Source of the DNA: Pandoraea anhela
GTDB taxonomy: Bacteria; Pseudomonadota; Gammaproteobacteria; Burkholderiales; Burkholderiaceae
Assembly (NCBI RefSeq): GCF_902459655.1
Contig: NZ_CABPSB010000004.1
Coordinates: forward strand, 248,001 to 312,000
DNA length: 64,000 nucleotides
Reading direction: 5' to 3'
A program made the position numbers and the translations under genes. Below the pieces are notes generated by a model that had not been told where the DNA came from, did no database searches, and was given only the letters and a program-made list of their open reading frames with translations. Shown one piece after another: positions 27,190 to 36,188 of the stretch (position 1 is the stretch's first letter; the number at the start of each line of letters is the position of its first letter).

Positions 27190-28635
27190 TCACGCCGCGA
27201 GTTCGAGCTGTCGCGACAGGAAGGACAGCATCGACGGATCGCTGGAGCACGCGACATTCATGCGCATCCATGTGCTCGGCGCCTGACGTGGCGAGAACAG
27301 CGCTCCCGGCGCGAACAGAAATCCCGCTTCGTGACCGGCCGCGGCAATGGCACTGGTATCGATCCCCGTATCGACCCAGAAAAACATGCCGGCGGTCGGC
27401 TCGCCAAACATCCGCAGCCCCAGTCGCTCCAGGTGACGTCGCGTGCCGTCGCGAACCTCGTCCAGCCGCGAACGCAACCGTTCGACGTGACGTCGATAGT
27501 GCCCTTCGGTCAACGCTTTGTAGACGATGCGCTCATTGATCTCCGGTGTGGTCGAGCCGGAGAGCATCTTGTGATCGACAAACGTCTTCGCCAACTCCGG
27601 TGAACACGCCACGAACGCCACCCGCAGATTGGCCGCAAGCGTCTTGGAGAAGCTGCCCATATAAATCACGCGCTTGAGCTGATCGAGGCTCGCCAGACGC
27701 GCCACTTGTTGGTGCGGCGGGCAAAGATCGCAGTAAATATCGTCTTCCAGCACCATGAAGTCGTACTGCTCGGCCAGCCGCAGAATCTGGAACGCACGCG
27801 CCGGCGTGAGCGACGTGCCGGTCGGGTTCTGCAGAATCGAATTGAGAATGAGCAGCTTGGGACGATGCTGCTGCACCAGACGCTCCAGCGCCTGCATGTC
27901 GAGCCCGTCGGGCGCGTACGGCACGCCGATCGTATGCGCCCCCTGTGACGCAATCCGGCCAAACATCACGAACCACGCGGGGTCGCCCACCAGCACCGTA
28001 TCTCCCGCGCCGACGTATAGACGCAGCAGGAAGTCCACAGCTTGCGTAATGCCAGACGTCAGCACGATCTGCTCCGGACGTGCGCCTATCTCAAGCTCGG
28101 CGAGTTGCGTCTGCAGTTGCACGCGTAGCGGCAGGAAGCCCTGCGGATTGCCGCTCTGGAGCAGGTGTGCGCTCGACTGGCGGCTCATGGAACGCATGGC
28201 GGACGTCATCATGTCCGCGTCGAGCCAGCCCGGCGGCAGATACCCCATGCCCGGACCGCGCTCTGGCGCCACCTGGTGCAACATGCTGCGCACGAGCCAC
28301 GCGACGTCCAGCGGGCCCGGCGTCATTATCGGTGCAGCCGCATTCTGCGGCGGCAATGCCGGACGCTCGCGCACATAGAAACCCGAACCGCGCCGCGCCT
28401 CGAGATACCCCTGGGCGACCAGCCTTTCATACGCTTCGACGACAGAAAAACGCGATACGCGCTTGTCTTCGGCCAACGAGCGGATCGACGGCATCCGCAT
28501 TCCCGGCAAGAAAACGCGCTCTTCGATACGCAGTCGCGCCCAATGCACCAGTTGATCGACGAGCGTCATGCGCGCCGTGTCGAGCGCGGCGTTGTCCGCC
28601 AGAATGAACGGAGAAATGCGGTTCGTTGTCGTCAT
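27190..28635 (-). CDS. MocR/PdxR-type PLP-dependent regulator (GntR HTH + aminotransferase)
   Basis: 481 residues. The GntR winged helix (MRMPSIRSLAEDKRVSRFSVVEAYERL) is joined to a class I aminotransferase-like domain with the PLP lysine in MGSFSKTLAANLRVAF and the NPTGTSL motif. MocR proteins sense PLP or an amino compound and usually regulate a divergent gene. Divergent here is the DUF2917 gene, with three CTGTAYCG repeats between them. The aminotransferase, exporter and RidA genes 2-4 kb further on are possible targets. It is separated from htpG by ~350 bp that hold the htpG promoter. Confidence 0.92.
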   Translation of the reverse strand: MTTTNRISPFILADNAALDTARMTLVDQLVHWARLRIEERVFLPGMRMPSIRSLAEDKRVSRFSVVEAYERLVAQGYLEARRGSGFYVRERPALPPQNAAAPIMTPGPLDVAWLVRSMLHQVAPERGPGMGYLPPGWLDADMMTSAMRSMSRQSSAHLLQSGNPQGFLPLRVQLQTQLAELEIGARPEQIVLTSGITQAVDFLLRLYVGAGDTVLVGDPAWFVMFGRIASQGAHTIGVPYAPDGLDMQALERLVQQHRPKLLILNSILQNPTGTSLTPARAFQILRLAEQYDFMVLEDDIYCDLCPPHQQVARLASLDQLKRVIYMGSFSKTLAANLRVAFVACSPELAKTFVDHKMLSGSTTPEINERIVYKALTEGHYRRHVERLRSRLDEVRDGTRRHLERLGLRMFGEPTAGMFFWVDTGIDTSAIAAAGHEAGFLFAPGALFSPRQAPSTWMRMNVACSSDPSMLSFLSRQLELAA

Positions 28636-28832
28636 CGTCGTCTACCTTGTCGGCGTGCTGCGCAAGCGGCGTCTTGCCCATGGACCACATCGGTCGTGCC
28701 GATGCGGCCAATGTCGAGGTTCACGGGTCGGCGTTCCTCGTCGGGTTGATAGGGCCACTTCGGCCAAAGTGTCAGCCGATGCGACTCATGGGTCGCCACT
28801 CTACGCCAACCAAATTCCCTGTCAATTCCGAA

Positions 28833-28876
28833 CTGTACCGAAAACTTGCTCGGCATCTGTATCGGTACTGTACCGG
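28833..28876 (+). promoter_or_regulatory. Putative MocR operator: three direct repeats
   Basis: CTGTACCG (28833-28840), CTGTATCG (28857-28864) and CTGTACCG (28868-28875) lie in direct repeat in the divergent region. The last also forms the perfect palindrome CGGTAC-T-GTACCG at 28863-28875. MocR regulators are known to bind direct repeats; the assignment to the adjacent MocR is inference. Confidence 0.7.
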
Positions 28877-28914
28877 AATTAACCGATAAAGTGTCTACTC
28901 AACTGGAGACCGCC

Positions 28915-29277
28915 ATGCGTGAAATCCGACTCTTCGAACTGGACCCGGGACAGACCGTTTTCTGGCAGAGCCCGGCTGTCGAATCGCCTCAGTCGCTGCA
29001 AGTGCTGCAAGGCGTACTGTGGCTGACGGTGGAAGGCGAACCGGCCGACCATTGGCTGCGTGCCGGCGAGAGCTTCGAGATTCGAGGGGGTCAGCGAGTG
29101 TGGCTGGGCACCTGGCAGGACGGCGCACGCATGCGCGTAAGCCAGCCCGCGACGACGCTGTCACCGTCAGGGCGTGGCAGCGCCGTACGCAGCGGATGGC
29201 GTCTGGCGTGGCGCGAAATTGCCGCCCGCGTACCCCATCTGACGAATCGGGCGGTGACGCCGCTCTCTCGCGGGTGA
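28915..29277 (+). CDS. DUF2917 family protein
   Basis: 120 residues from the ATG at 28915, preceded by TGGAGAC. The core LQVLQGVLWLTVEGEPADHWLRAGESFEIRGG (quoted in parts: VLQGVLWLTVEG, DHWLRAGESFEI) is the cupin-like signature of DUF2917, a betaproteobacterial family of unknown function. It is divergent from the MocR regulator and is its most likely direct target. The last ~45 residues are basic and less conserved in look. Confidence 0.85.
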   Translation: MREIRLFELDPGQTVFWQSPAVESPQSLQVLQGVLWLTVEGEPADHWLRAGESFEIRGGQRVWLGTWQDGARMRVSQPATTLSPSGRGSAVRSGWRLAWREIAARVPHLTNRAVTPLSRG

Positions 29278-29291
29278 ACCGGGGCGCGGGA

Positions 29292-29330
29292 GATATCGCG
29301 AACATCGCGGATGTCGCGGATGTCGCGGAT
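29292..29330 (+). repeat. Four 9-bp tandem repeats (GATGTCGCG type)
   Basis: Units GATATCGCG, AACATCGCG, GATGTCGCG, GATGTCGCG run from 29292 to 29327, followed by GAT. They lie in the 238-bp gap after the DUF2917 gene. A related repeat occurs at 35661. Confidence 0.8.
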
Positions 29331-29515
29331 AGGCGAGTCAAGCCTGAAAGCGCGACCTCGCCCCGACAGGCCGACAGGCACGCGAAATCGACATGGCTCG
29401 TCCGGCACACCTTCCTTTGCGCATGGAATGCGCAAACGTCACGTAGCAGACGTGTCACAGGTAAGCTATCGCTTTTGCGGCCCGCTTCGGCCGCCGGACT
29501 TAGCCAGAACCGAAT

Positions 29516-30211
29516 ATGACCGCACTGAATGCCTCCGGGGCCTTGAAACTGGATCACCTCGTCGTCGTCGCACAAACGCTGGAAGCGGGTGAAGCGCATG
29601 TCATCGAGCAACTGGGCCTCACCGACGTTGTGCCGCAACGCGGCGGCAAGCATGCCCGGATGGGAACGCACAACAGTTTGCTGGGCCTGTGGGGAGGCAC
29701 CTATCTGGAGATCATCGCGATTGATCCGGAGGCACCGGCGCCGGACCGTCCGCGCTGGTTCGGGCTCGACGACGAGACGGTGCAGGCGCGCCTTGCCAGA
29801 GGGCCGTACCTTGCGCATTGGGTGGCGCGCGTGGACCGTCCGCGTTCGTTACCCCGATGGCAGGCGCAGTATCCTCAGCGGTTGGCGCCGGTCGTGGCGA
29901 TGCAGCGCGGTGCGCTGACGTGGCAGATCGGCGTACCTGACGATGGCGGCCTTCCCTCATGGCAAGGTGCGGGACAGGGACTGTTACCTACGCTGATCCA
30001 GTGGGATACCCCGCAGCATCCGGCGGATTCTCTACCGTCCGCAGATTGCGCAGTCACCTCATTGCGTGGCTTCCATCCGCAGGCAGCGTTGATCACAGAA
30101 CAATTGCAGTGGCTGGGCGCCGATACGCTCATCCACGTGGAAGCAACGTTGGTCGAGCCTTCGCTCGCCGCAGAAATCGAAACCCCTCAGGGTCCCCGCA
30201 CCTTGCGGTAG
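29516..30211 (+). CDS. VOC-superfamily protein (glyoxalase_3-like)
   Basis: 231 residues. The opening LKLDHLVVVAQTLEAGEAHV and GGTYLEIIAIDP are typical of the single-chain VOC/glyoxalase_3 family, with a metal-ligand His and Glu in those motifs. These proteins catalyse varied metal-dependent reactions or bind small molecules, so the reaction is unknown. It is followed after 71 bp by the DMT exporter gene on the same strand and may share a transcript with it. Confidence 0.85.
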   Translation: MTALNASGALKLDHLVVVAQTLEAGEAHVIEQLGLTDVVPQRGGKHARMGTHNSLLGLWGGTYLEIIAIDPEAPAPDRPRWFGLDDETVQARLARGPYLAHWVARVDRPRSLPRWQAQYPQRLAPVVAMQRGALTWQIGVPDDGGLPSWQGAGQGLLPTLIQWDTPQHPADSLPSADCAVTSLRGFHPQAALITEQLQWLGADTLIHVEATLVEPSLAAEIETPQGPRTLR

Positions 30212-30282
30212 ACCTGAAGGATCCAAACGCCCGGCCACAGCGCATGGCGGGCGGATCATCACCAGAACTACGAGGCGACACC

Positions 30283-31179
30283 ATGAATTCGCGTGAATCC
30301 CGGGGCATGCTGATCGGATTGATCGGCGTGCTTATCTTCAGTCTGACGTTGCCGATGACGCGCATCGTCGTAGCGGAAGTCAACCCGCTGCTCAACGGGC
30401 TGGGGCGCGCGCTGGTAGCCGCTGTTTTCGCCGGCGCGCTGCTCTGGTGGCGCAAGGAACCGTTGCCGACGGGGTCCCAACTCAAGAGCCTCGCCGTGAC
30501 CTCGCTTGGCGTGATCATCGCCTTCCCCGTGTTTTCGGCCTGGGCGATGAAGACGATCCCGGCGTCGCATGGCGCCGTCGTCAACGGTTTGCAACCGTTC
30601 TTCGTCGCGATCTACGCATACTGGCTCGGTGGCGAGCGTCCATCGCGCGGTTTCTGGGTGTTTGCACTGCTCGGCAGTGCGCTGGTCATCGCTTTCGCGC
30701 TGCGCGCCGGAGGCGGCAGCCTGCACGCAGCGGACGGCCTGATGCTGCTCGCCGTCGTCATCGGCGCACTCGGCTACGCAGAAGGCGGCAAGCTCGCCCG
30801 GGAGATGGGCGGCTGGCAGGTCATCTGTTGGGCACTCGTCGTGTCGGCGCCGGTACTGCTGCTGCCGGTGGGATGGCTGGCATGGCAGCAACCCTGGCCT
30901 GTGAGTGGCAGCGCCTGGGGCGCCTTCGCGTACGTAACGCTCTTCTCGCAGTTCATCGGCTTCTTCGCCTGGTATGCCGGTCTCGCCATGGGCGGCATCG
31001 CGCGTGTCGGCCAAGTACAATTGCTTCAGATTTTTTTCACGATTGCGTTGTCCGCCCTCTTTTTCGGCGAACAGGTCGACGCCGTCACGTGGCTGTTTGC
31101 CGCTGGCGTCGTGACGACCATCGCACTCGGCAAGCATATGAAGATCGGCGCTTCGCGACTCACGGGCAAACCGGTCTGA
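30283..31179 (+). CDS. EamA/DMT-family transporter
   Basis: 298 residues with ten hydrophobic helices in two EamA repeats (GMLIGLIGVLIFSLTLPMTR opens the first; GLMLLAVVIGALGYAEGG the second). ATG at 30283 has weak upstream signals but matches family length. It precedes a PLP aminotransferase gene by 141 bp. Such exporters often relieve excess of an amino acid handled by neighbouring enzymes; substrate unknown. Confidence 0.9.
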   Translation: MNSRESRGMLIGLIGVLIFSLTLPMTRIVVAEVNPLLNGLGRALVAAVFAGALLWWRKEPLPTGSQLKSLAVTSLGVIIAFPVFSAWAMKTIPASHGAVVNGLQPFFVAIYAYWLGGERPSRGFWVFALLGSALVIAFALRAGGGSLHAADGLMLLAVVIGALGYAEGGKLAREMGGWQVICWALVVSAPVLLLPVGWLAWQQPWPVSGSAWGAFAYVTLFSQFIGFFAWYAGLAMGGIARVGQVQLLQIFFTIALSALFFGEQVDAVTWLFAAGVVTTIALGKHMKIGASRLTGKPV

Positions 31180-31320
31180 CGACACATGACGGCGCATGCG
31201 ATCCCTGCGCCGTGACGTGTCAGCCCCCTGGCGTTGCGTCTGCCTCCAAGCGCTCGGCACCCGCAACGCCCGATACTCGCGGCTCCATCAGAAAGGCCGC
31301 CCACTCCAAGCGAGACCATC

Positions 31321-32511
31321 ATGCACGATTGGCAATATTCGCAACGCGCCCGCAATCTGACCAGTTCGGCCATTCGCGAAATTCTCAAGGTCACGGAGCG
31401 CCCCGACGTCATCTCGTTCGCCGGCGGCCTGCCTTCTCCGGCCACTTTCCCCGTCGCACAAATGCGTGCGGCCGCAGAGCGCGTTCTCACCGAATCGCCG
31501 CAAGCTGCGCTGCAATACAGCGCAACCGAAGGGTACGCCCCGCTGCGCGAATGGATCGCGAAACGCTACTCGCGCGACGGCCTGACGCTCGCTCCCGAAA
31601 ACATCTTGATCACCACGGGCTCGCAGCAAGGGCTCGACCTCATCGGCAAGATTTTCATCGATGAAGGCAGCCGCGTGCTCGTCGAGGCGCCGAGCTATCT
31701 GGGCGCTCTGCAATCGTTCTCGCTGTTCGCGCCGAACTATGTGCCCGTGCCAACCGACGATCAAGGCCTGCTTCCCGAGGCACTTACGCCGGCATTGGTC
31801 AAGGACGCCCGCTTCCTTTACGCCATGCCGAACTTCCAGAATCCGACGGGGCGCCGCCTCGCGATGGCGCGTCGTGAAGCGCTGGCGGCCGTAGCGAAGC
31901 GCGACGGTCTGGCGATCATCGAAGACGACCCGTACGGCGAACTCGATTACGAGGGGCAGCGACTGCCGAGCCTCATGTCGCTCGCTCCGGAGCACGTGCT
32001 CTACATGGGGTCGTTCTCCAAGGTGCTCGCCCCAGGGTTGCGACTGGGCTTCATCATCGGTCCGACGGCAGTGATTGCCAAACTCGTGCAGGCCAAGCAA
32101 GCTGCCGATCTGCATACGCCCAGCCTCACACAACGTATCGCTTACGAAGTCGTGAAAGACGGTTTTCTCGACACGCATATCCCGTCGATTCGTACGCTGT
32201 ATGCAGCACAGGCAAAGGCGATGCTCGCGTCGCTCAAGCAGCACATGCCGGCCGATGCCACGTGGACCACGCCTGCGGGCGGTATGTTCATCTGGTTGAC
32301 ATTGCCCGCCGGCATCGACACCATGCAGCTACTGGAAAAAGCAATTGCGCAGAATGTGGCGTTCGTGCCCGGCGCGCCGTTCTACGTCGGCACGCCGCAG
32401 TCGAACACGCTGCGGTTGTCGTTCGTCACGGTACCGCCGGAGAAGATCGAAGTCGGCGTGGCCCGTCTGGGTGCGCTGATTGCGCAGGCGCTGACACGAC
32501 GCGCCGCCTGA
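31321..32511 (+). CDS. PLP-dependent aminotransferase (2-aminoadipate/LysN-like)
   Basis: 396 residues, aminotransferase class I/II of the LysN/MocR-derived group but without a DNA-binding domain. Motifs: ISFAGGLPSPATFP, TTGSQQGLDLIGK, MPNFQNPTGRRL, and the PLP lysine in MGSFSKVLAPGLRLGFI. Members act on 2-aminoadipate, branched-chain or aromatic substrates; the true substrate is not fixed by sequence. ATG at 31321 chosen because upstream frame sequence is Pro/Arg-rich. RidA follows after 159 bp. Confidence 0.9.
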   Translation: MHDWQYSQRARNLTSSAIREILKVTERPDVISFAGGLPSPATFPVAQMRAAAERVLTESPQAALQYSATEGYAPLREWIAKRYSRDGLTLAPENILITTGSQQGLDLIGKIFIDEGSRVLVEAPSYLGALQSFSLFAPNYVPVPTDDQGLLPEALTPALVKDARFLYAMPNFQNPTGRRLAMARREALAAVAKRDGLAIIEDDPYGELDYEGQRLPSLMSLAPEHVLYMGSFSKVLAPGLRLGFIIGPTAVIAKLVQAKQAADLHTPSLTQRIAYEVVKDGFLDTHIPSIRTLYAAQAKAMLASLKQHMPADATWTTPAGGMFIWLTLPAGIDTMQLLEKAIAQNVAFVPGAPFYVGTPQSNTLRLSFVTVPPEKIEVGVARLGALIAQALTRRAA

Positions 32512-32670
32512 TCGTCCGATCGCCCCATCGCGCGCCGTCTGGCCCAAGTCCGACTCGGACGATGGTCAGACGAACCGTCGGTGATCTCCATCAATTGCCA
32601 GACCAGCCCCCACCGGTCACCCCACCCGATCGATCGGCCCGATTTCAACGCAACTGCAAGGAAGCCGTAA

Positions 32671-33126
32671 ATGTCCGTCTACGACAAACTGAAGCAACTC
32701 GGCATCGAACTGCCGACCTCCGCCACCCCCGCCGCAGCCTACGTGATGGCGGCCCAGACCGGCAACACCGTGTTCCTCTCCGGCCACCTGCCGAAGAAGG
32801 ACGGCAAGGTCTGGACCGGCAAGCTCGGTCAGGACGTGAGCGTCGAAGACGGTAAGGCGGCCGCACGCGCCGTGGCCATCGAACTGATCGCCACGCTGCA
32901 TGCGCACACCGGCGACCTGAACAAGGTCAAACGCATCGTGAAACTGATGAGCCTCGTGAACTCGACGCAAACATTCACCGACCATCATCTGGTGACCAAC
33001 GGCGCGTCGGAACTGTTCGGTGAAGTGTTCGGCGACGCCGGCAAGCACGCCCGCTCGGCGTTCGGTGTTGCGCAGATCCCGCTGGGTGCGTGCGTCGAGA
33101 TCGAACTGATCGCAGAACTCGCGTAA
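32671..33126 (+). CDS. RidA-family reactive imine/enamine deaminase
   Basis: 151 residues, somewhat longer than the ~130 of classic RidA. The chorismate-mutase-like fold is indicated by QTGNTVFLSGHLP, VRIVKLM-type core strand (KRIVKLMSLVNST) and ARSAFGVAQIPLGACVEIE, which retains the conserved Arg. RidA proteins hydrolyse the 2-aminoacrylate-type imines made by PLP enzymes. Its place after a PLP aminotransferase gene fits that role. Good ribosome binding site (AAGGAAG). Confidence 0.9.
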   Translation: MSVYDKLKQLGIELPTSATPAAAYVMAAQTGNTVFLSGHLPKKDGKVWTGKLGQDVSVEDGKAAARAVAIELIATLHAHTGDLNKVKRIVKLMSLVNSTQTFTDHHLVTNGASELFGEVFGDAGKHARSAFGVAQIPLGACVEIELIAELA

Positions 33127-33272
33127 GCGCGCCGGCACCGCCGCAAGCGCTCGCCAGAGGCGACTTAGTAGTATGCGTAGCATGGGGAATGGCGCGGACA
33201 TCGTCCGCCCTGACCACATTGGTCACCCTGGCCACCGTATTCGCCACGGCCGCCAGCGCCCGTGAATACGAC

Positions 33273-33298
33273 AACAGCCACCCTCGGGTGGCTGTTGC
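33273..33298. terminator. Strong hairpin between convergent ridA and MFS genes
   Basis: CAACAGCCAC pairs perfectly with GTGGCTGTTG around CCTCGG. No T-run follows on either strand, so it may be a transcript-end stabiliser rather than a full intrinsic terminator. Confidence 0.65.
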
Positions 33299-33337
33299 GT
33301 TATGAACGCGTGCGTCCTAGCTGCAGGTACGTCTCGC

Positions 33338-34606
33338 TCAGGCCGGTTTCCCCGATCCGTAAGCGCGTCGCATGGCAATCGCAACGGCCAGCGAAATCAC
33401 CACAGCGAACGATAGCAACGCGACCACGCCATGCCAGCCATGCGACTTGAGCACGACGCCCGAGAAGCTGCCAAGCAGGCTGGAGCCAAGGTAGTAGAAG
33501 AACAGATACAGTGCCGACGCGATGGCCCGCCCTTCCGTGGCACGGCGTCCCACCCAACTGCTGGCGACGGTGTGAGCGCCGAAGAAACCGAACGTAAAGA
33601 TCGCCAGCCCGATCACGACACCCGGCACCTGCGTCGACAGCATCGTCACGAGTCCGACCATCGCCAACGCCACGAGCACCCAGAGCAGTCGCGGACGTCC
33701 GACACGGTCCGACAACGGCCCGGCGATGAACGAACCAGCCACGCCAATCAGGTACATCGCGAAAATGGCGCCGATAGCGGCGTGCGGCAGGTGGAACGGC
33801 GGCGCCGACAAGTGGAATCCGAGATAGTTGTAGACGCTCACGAAGCTCCCCATCATCAAGCCCGCGAACAGATACAAGCCCAACAACGCCGGGTCGCCTA
33901 GGTGGCGACGCGCATGGCCCAGCGCTTCGCGCACGCTCATGTGACGCGGCGTGAAACGGCGCGAATGCGGCAGACTGCGGGCGAACTCCAATCCCATCGC
34001 CAGACAGATAAACCCTATTAACGCGACAGACACACGCCACGAGAACATGTCGGCAACGAATGCGGCCATCACCCGGCCGGCCATACCGCCCAGAATGTTG
34101 CCGCCGATATAAAGCCCCATGGACATGCCCAGCGCGCGCTGGTCGATTTCTTCGCTCAGGTAAGCCATGGCGATCGCCGGCAATCCCGACAACGCGAGGC
34201 CCTTGAGCGCCGCCAGAATCACCAGGGTTTCGAAATTGGTGGAGAACGCACTGGCCAGGGTGAGCACCGACGAACTGAGCAGCGCCAGGGTCATCATGCG
34301 CTTGCGGCTCACACGATCTGCGGCCACACAGGTCACGAGCAGGCCGAGGGCCATCATCATCGTGGCGGCGGACACCGACCAGCTCGCCTGCGCAGGACTG
34401 ATGCCGAACGTGGTCGTCAGCAACGGCAGCAGCGACTGCATGCAGTAAAGCTGTGCGAACGTCGAAAAACCGCCGAAAAAGAGCGCCCGGCTGATGACGG
34501 CATATTCACGTGTGCCGCGTGCCACGCCGGCCGGTAGCTTGGGCGCAGACGCCTCGGCGGCAGACACGCCACCGGAACCGAGAGGTAAGGAGTTTGTTGA
34601 TGCCAT
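33338..34606 (-). CDS. MFS transporter (YnfM-like)
   Basis: 422 residues with twelve predicted helices. The A-motif-like loop DRVSRKRMM follows helix 2, and GKLALSGLPAIAMAYLSEE-type sequence (LKGLALSGLPAIAMAYL) follows helix 4. It resembles the YnfM/arabinose-efflux group of drug and metabolite exporters. It is divergent from a LysR regulator gene, which is likely to control it. ATG at 34606 (MASTNSLPLGSGG) chosen over one at 34633. Confidence 0.88.
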   Translation of the reverse strand: MASTNSLPLGSGGVSAAEASAPKLPAGVARGTREYAVISRALFFGGFSTFAQLYCMQSLLPLLTTTFGISPAQASWSVSAATMMMALGLLVTCVAADRVSRKRMMTLALLSSSVLTLASAFSTNFETLVILAALKGLALSGLPAIAMAYLSEEIDQRALGMSMGLYIGGNILGGMAGRVMAAFVADMFSWRVSVALIGFICLAMGLEFARSLPHSRRFTPRHMSVREALGHARRHLGDPALLGLYLFAGLMMGSFVSVYNYLGFHLSAPPFHLPHAAIGAIFAMYLIGVAGSFIAGPLSDRVGRPRLLWVLVALAMVGLVTMLSTQVPGVVIGLAIFTFGFFGAHTVASSWVGRRATEGRAIASALYLFFYYLGSSLLGSFSGVVLKSHGWHGVVALLSFAVVISLAVAIAMRRAYGSGKPA

Positions 34607-34738
34607 GACGATGGCTCGCCTCGCGCGAACCAAGGGTGAAATGTATACAACGCATCATAAGTTTGCCGTTACCTTGCGTCCAATATATATTTAGACCACA
34701 TTTCTATACATAAAACAGATCAATCAGGGGGTCGACGC
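34607..34738. promoter_or_regulatory. MFS-lysR divergent promoter region, AT-rich
   Basis: 132 bp, much more AT-rich than the genes. It includes a T-rich/A-rich core (ATATATATTTAG near 34683-34694, TATACATAAAAC near 34706-34717) that should contain both promoters and the LysR site, but no single T-N11-A box could be chosen. Confidence 0.5.
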
Positions 34739-35662
34739 ATGGAACTTCGTCATCTGCGCTACTTCGTGACTGTCGCAGAAGAACTGCACTTCAGCCGCGC
34801 GGCGCAGAAGCTCAACATCGGCCAACCGCCCCTGTCGATGCAGATCCGTGCGCTGGAAGACGAGTTGGGCGTGGCGCTTTTCGAACGCTCGCAACGACGC
34901 GTCTTTCTCACCACCGCAGGGCGGGCCTTCCTCGTACGCGCGCGCCAGATCCTTGCCGACGCCGACGCGGCGCGTCTCGAAGTCCAGCAGATCGCCGGGC
35001 TCGACGCCGGGGAGCTACGCATCGCCTTCACGACGTCGGCGCCGATGACGAATCTGATGAAGCGCGTCCTCACCGGCTATCGCCAGCGATATCCGCGCGT
35101 GACGCTTACGCTGAGCGAATCGCCATCGGAGAATCAGCGCGAGGCTTTGATGGGCCGCACACTGGACATCGGCCTGCTGCGTCAGGCGGAAGATGCGCCC
35201 CCCATGGCAGGACTCAGTTTCGAGACGTTGATCGACGAAGCGCTGGTCGTCGTGCTGCATCAGGGGCATCGGCTTGCACGGCACGCCAGTCTGTCGATCG
35301 CCGACCTGGCGGACGAAGCGTTCATCATGCATCCCCACGGGGTGGGCACGGCCATCGACGGCCAGATTCGGAGGATGTGCGAGCGCGCGGGGTTCACGCC
35401 GCGCGTCGTTCAGGAAGCGCGCGAGTCGACGACGATCGTCGCACTCGCGGCGAGTGGATTGGGCGTTGCGGTACTGCCGGCCGCCGTACGATGCATTCAG
35501 ATCGAAGGGGCGCACTTCATGGAATTCAGCGAACCCGACGCGCATGCCCCGTTGCTACTGGCCAGACGTCGCGACGACAATAGCCCGCTCGTTCAGGCCT
35601 TCGTCGCGATGTGTCATGAAGTGGCGGGCCATCTCCGTGAGGAACGCGGGTCTGCCACCTGA
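34739..35662 (+). CDS. LysR-family transcriptional regulator
   Basis: 307 residues. The LysR helix-turn-helix (MELRHLRYFVTVAEELHFSR, PPLSMQIRALEDELG) is complete. The effector domain resembles the BenM/CatM branch (LRIAFTTSAPM, LDIGLLRQ). It is divergent from the MFS gene and probably regulates it. Co-inducer unknown. ATG at 34739 is preceded by GGGGGTCGACGC. Confidence 0.92.
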   Translation: MELRHLRYFVTVAEELHFSRAAQKLNIGQPPLSMQIRALEDELGVALFERSQRRVFLTTAGRAFLVRARQILADADAARLEVQQIAGLDAGELRIAFTTSAPMTNLMKRVLTGYRQRYPRVTLTLSESPSENQREALMGRTLDIGLLRQAEDAPPMAGLSFETLIDEALVVVLHQGHRLARHASLSIADLADEAFIMHPHGVGTAIDGQIRRMCERAGFTPRVVQEARESTTIVALAASGLGVAVLPAAVRCIQIEGAHFMEFSEPDAHAPLLLARRRDDNSPLVQAFVAMCHEVAGHLREERGSAT

Positions 35663-35687
35663 TGTCGTGGATGTCGTGGATGAAGTG
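35661..35687 (+). repeat. Three 9-bp repeats (GATGTCGTG type)
   Basis: GATGTCGTG, GATGTCGTG, GATGAAGTG begin at the lysR stop codon. The word is one base different from the repeat unit at 29310. Confidence 0.7.
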
Positions 35688-35724
35688 AACTTCGGCCGGT
35701 CGGCATACGATCGGCCCGCCCGCC

Positions 35725-36177
35725 TCAGCCTCGCAGCGACGCCGCCAATCCGATCACGACGATCCCCAGCACGAGATTCAGAATCACGAGCCGGCGAATG
35801 CCGTTGACGGCAGCCGCACCGTCGGGCCACGACTGCGCCTGTACCGCACGCTGCAAGCGCGGGAACAAGGCAAAGCGGATATGCCCGAACACGAGCATCA
35901 TCAGCACACCGATGCCCGCCATGGCATGCACCGGCCAACGGGCATGCAAACCGCCCATCCCCATCATCATGTGCCCGCCGGAGAGCAAAATCAGCACGAT
36001 AGCGACGCCGACCCACGTGAAAAAGCGCGTGAACGCCGCTTCCCACAACGGCAGGCGTTGCTGCGGCGAAAGCTCGGACGACGCCGGTCGCAGACACACC
36101 AGCGCGAAGAACATTCCACCGATCCAGACGGCGACACTGACCAGATGCAGGAACAGGCTGAAGGCGTAGACACTCAT
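35725..36177 (-). CDS. CopD-like four-helix membrane protein
   Basis: 150 residues with four hydrophobic helices and conserved His in the first (SLFLHLVSVAVWIGGMFF) and third (WPVHAMAGIGVLMMLVFGHI). This matches the CopD/DUF2269-type putative membrane proteins that may bind heme or copper. No copper genes adjoin. It lies 11 bp downstream of the parC stop on the same strand, so read-through from parC is likely. Confidence 0.8.
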   Translation of the reverse strand: MSVYAFSLFLHLVSVAVWIGGMFFALVCLRPASSELSPQQRLPLWEAAFTRFFTWVGVAIVLILLSGGHMMMGMGGLHARWPVHAMAGIGVLMMLVFGHIRFALFPRLQRAVQAQSWPDGAAAVNGIRRLVILNLVLGIVVIGLAASLRG

Positions 36178-36188
36178 GCGTGACCCTC

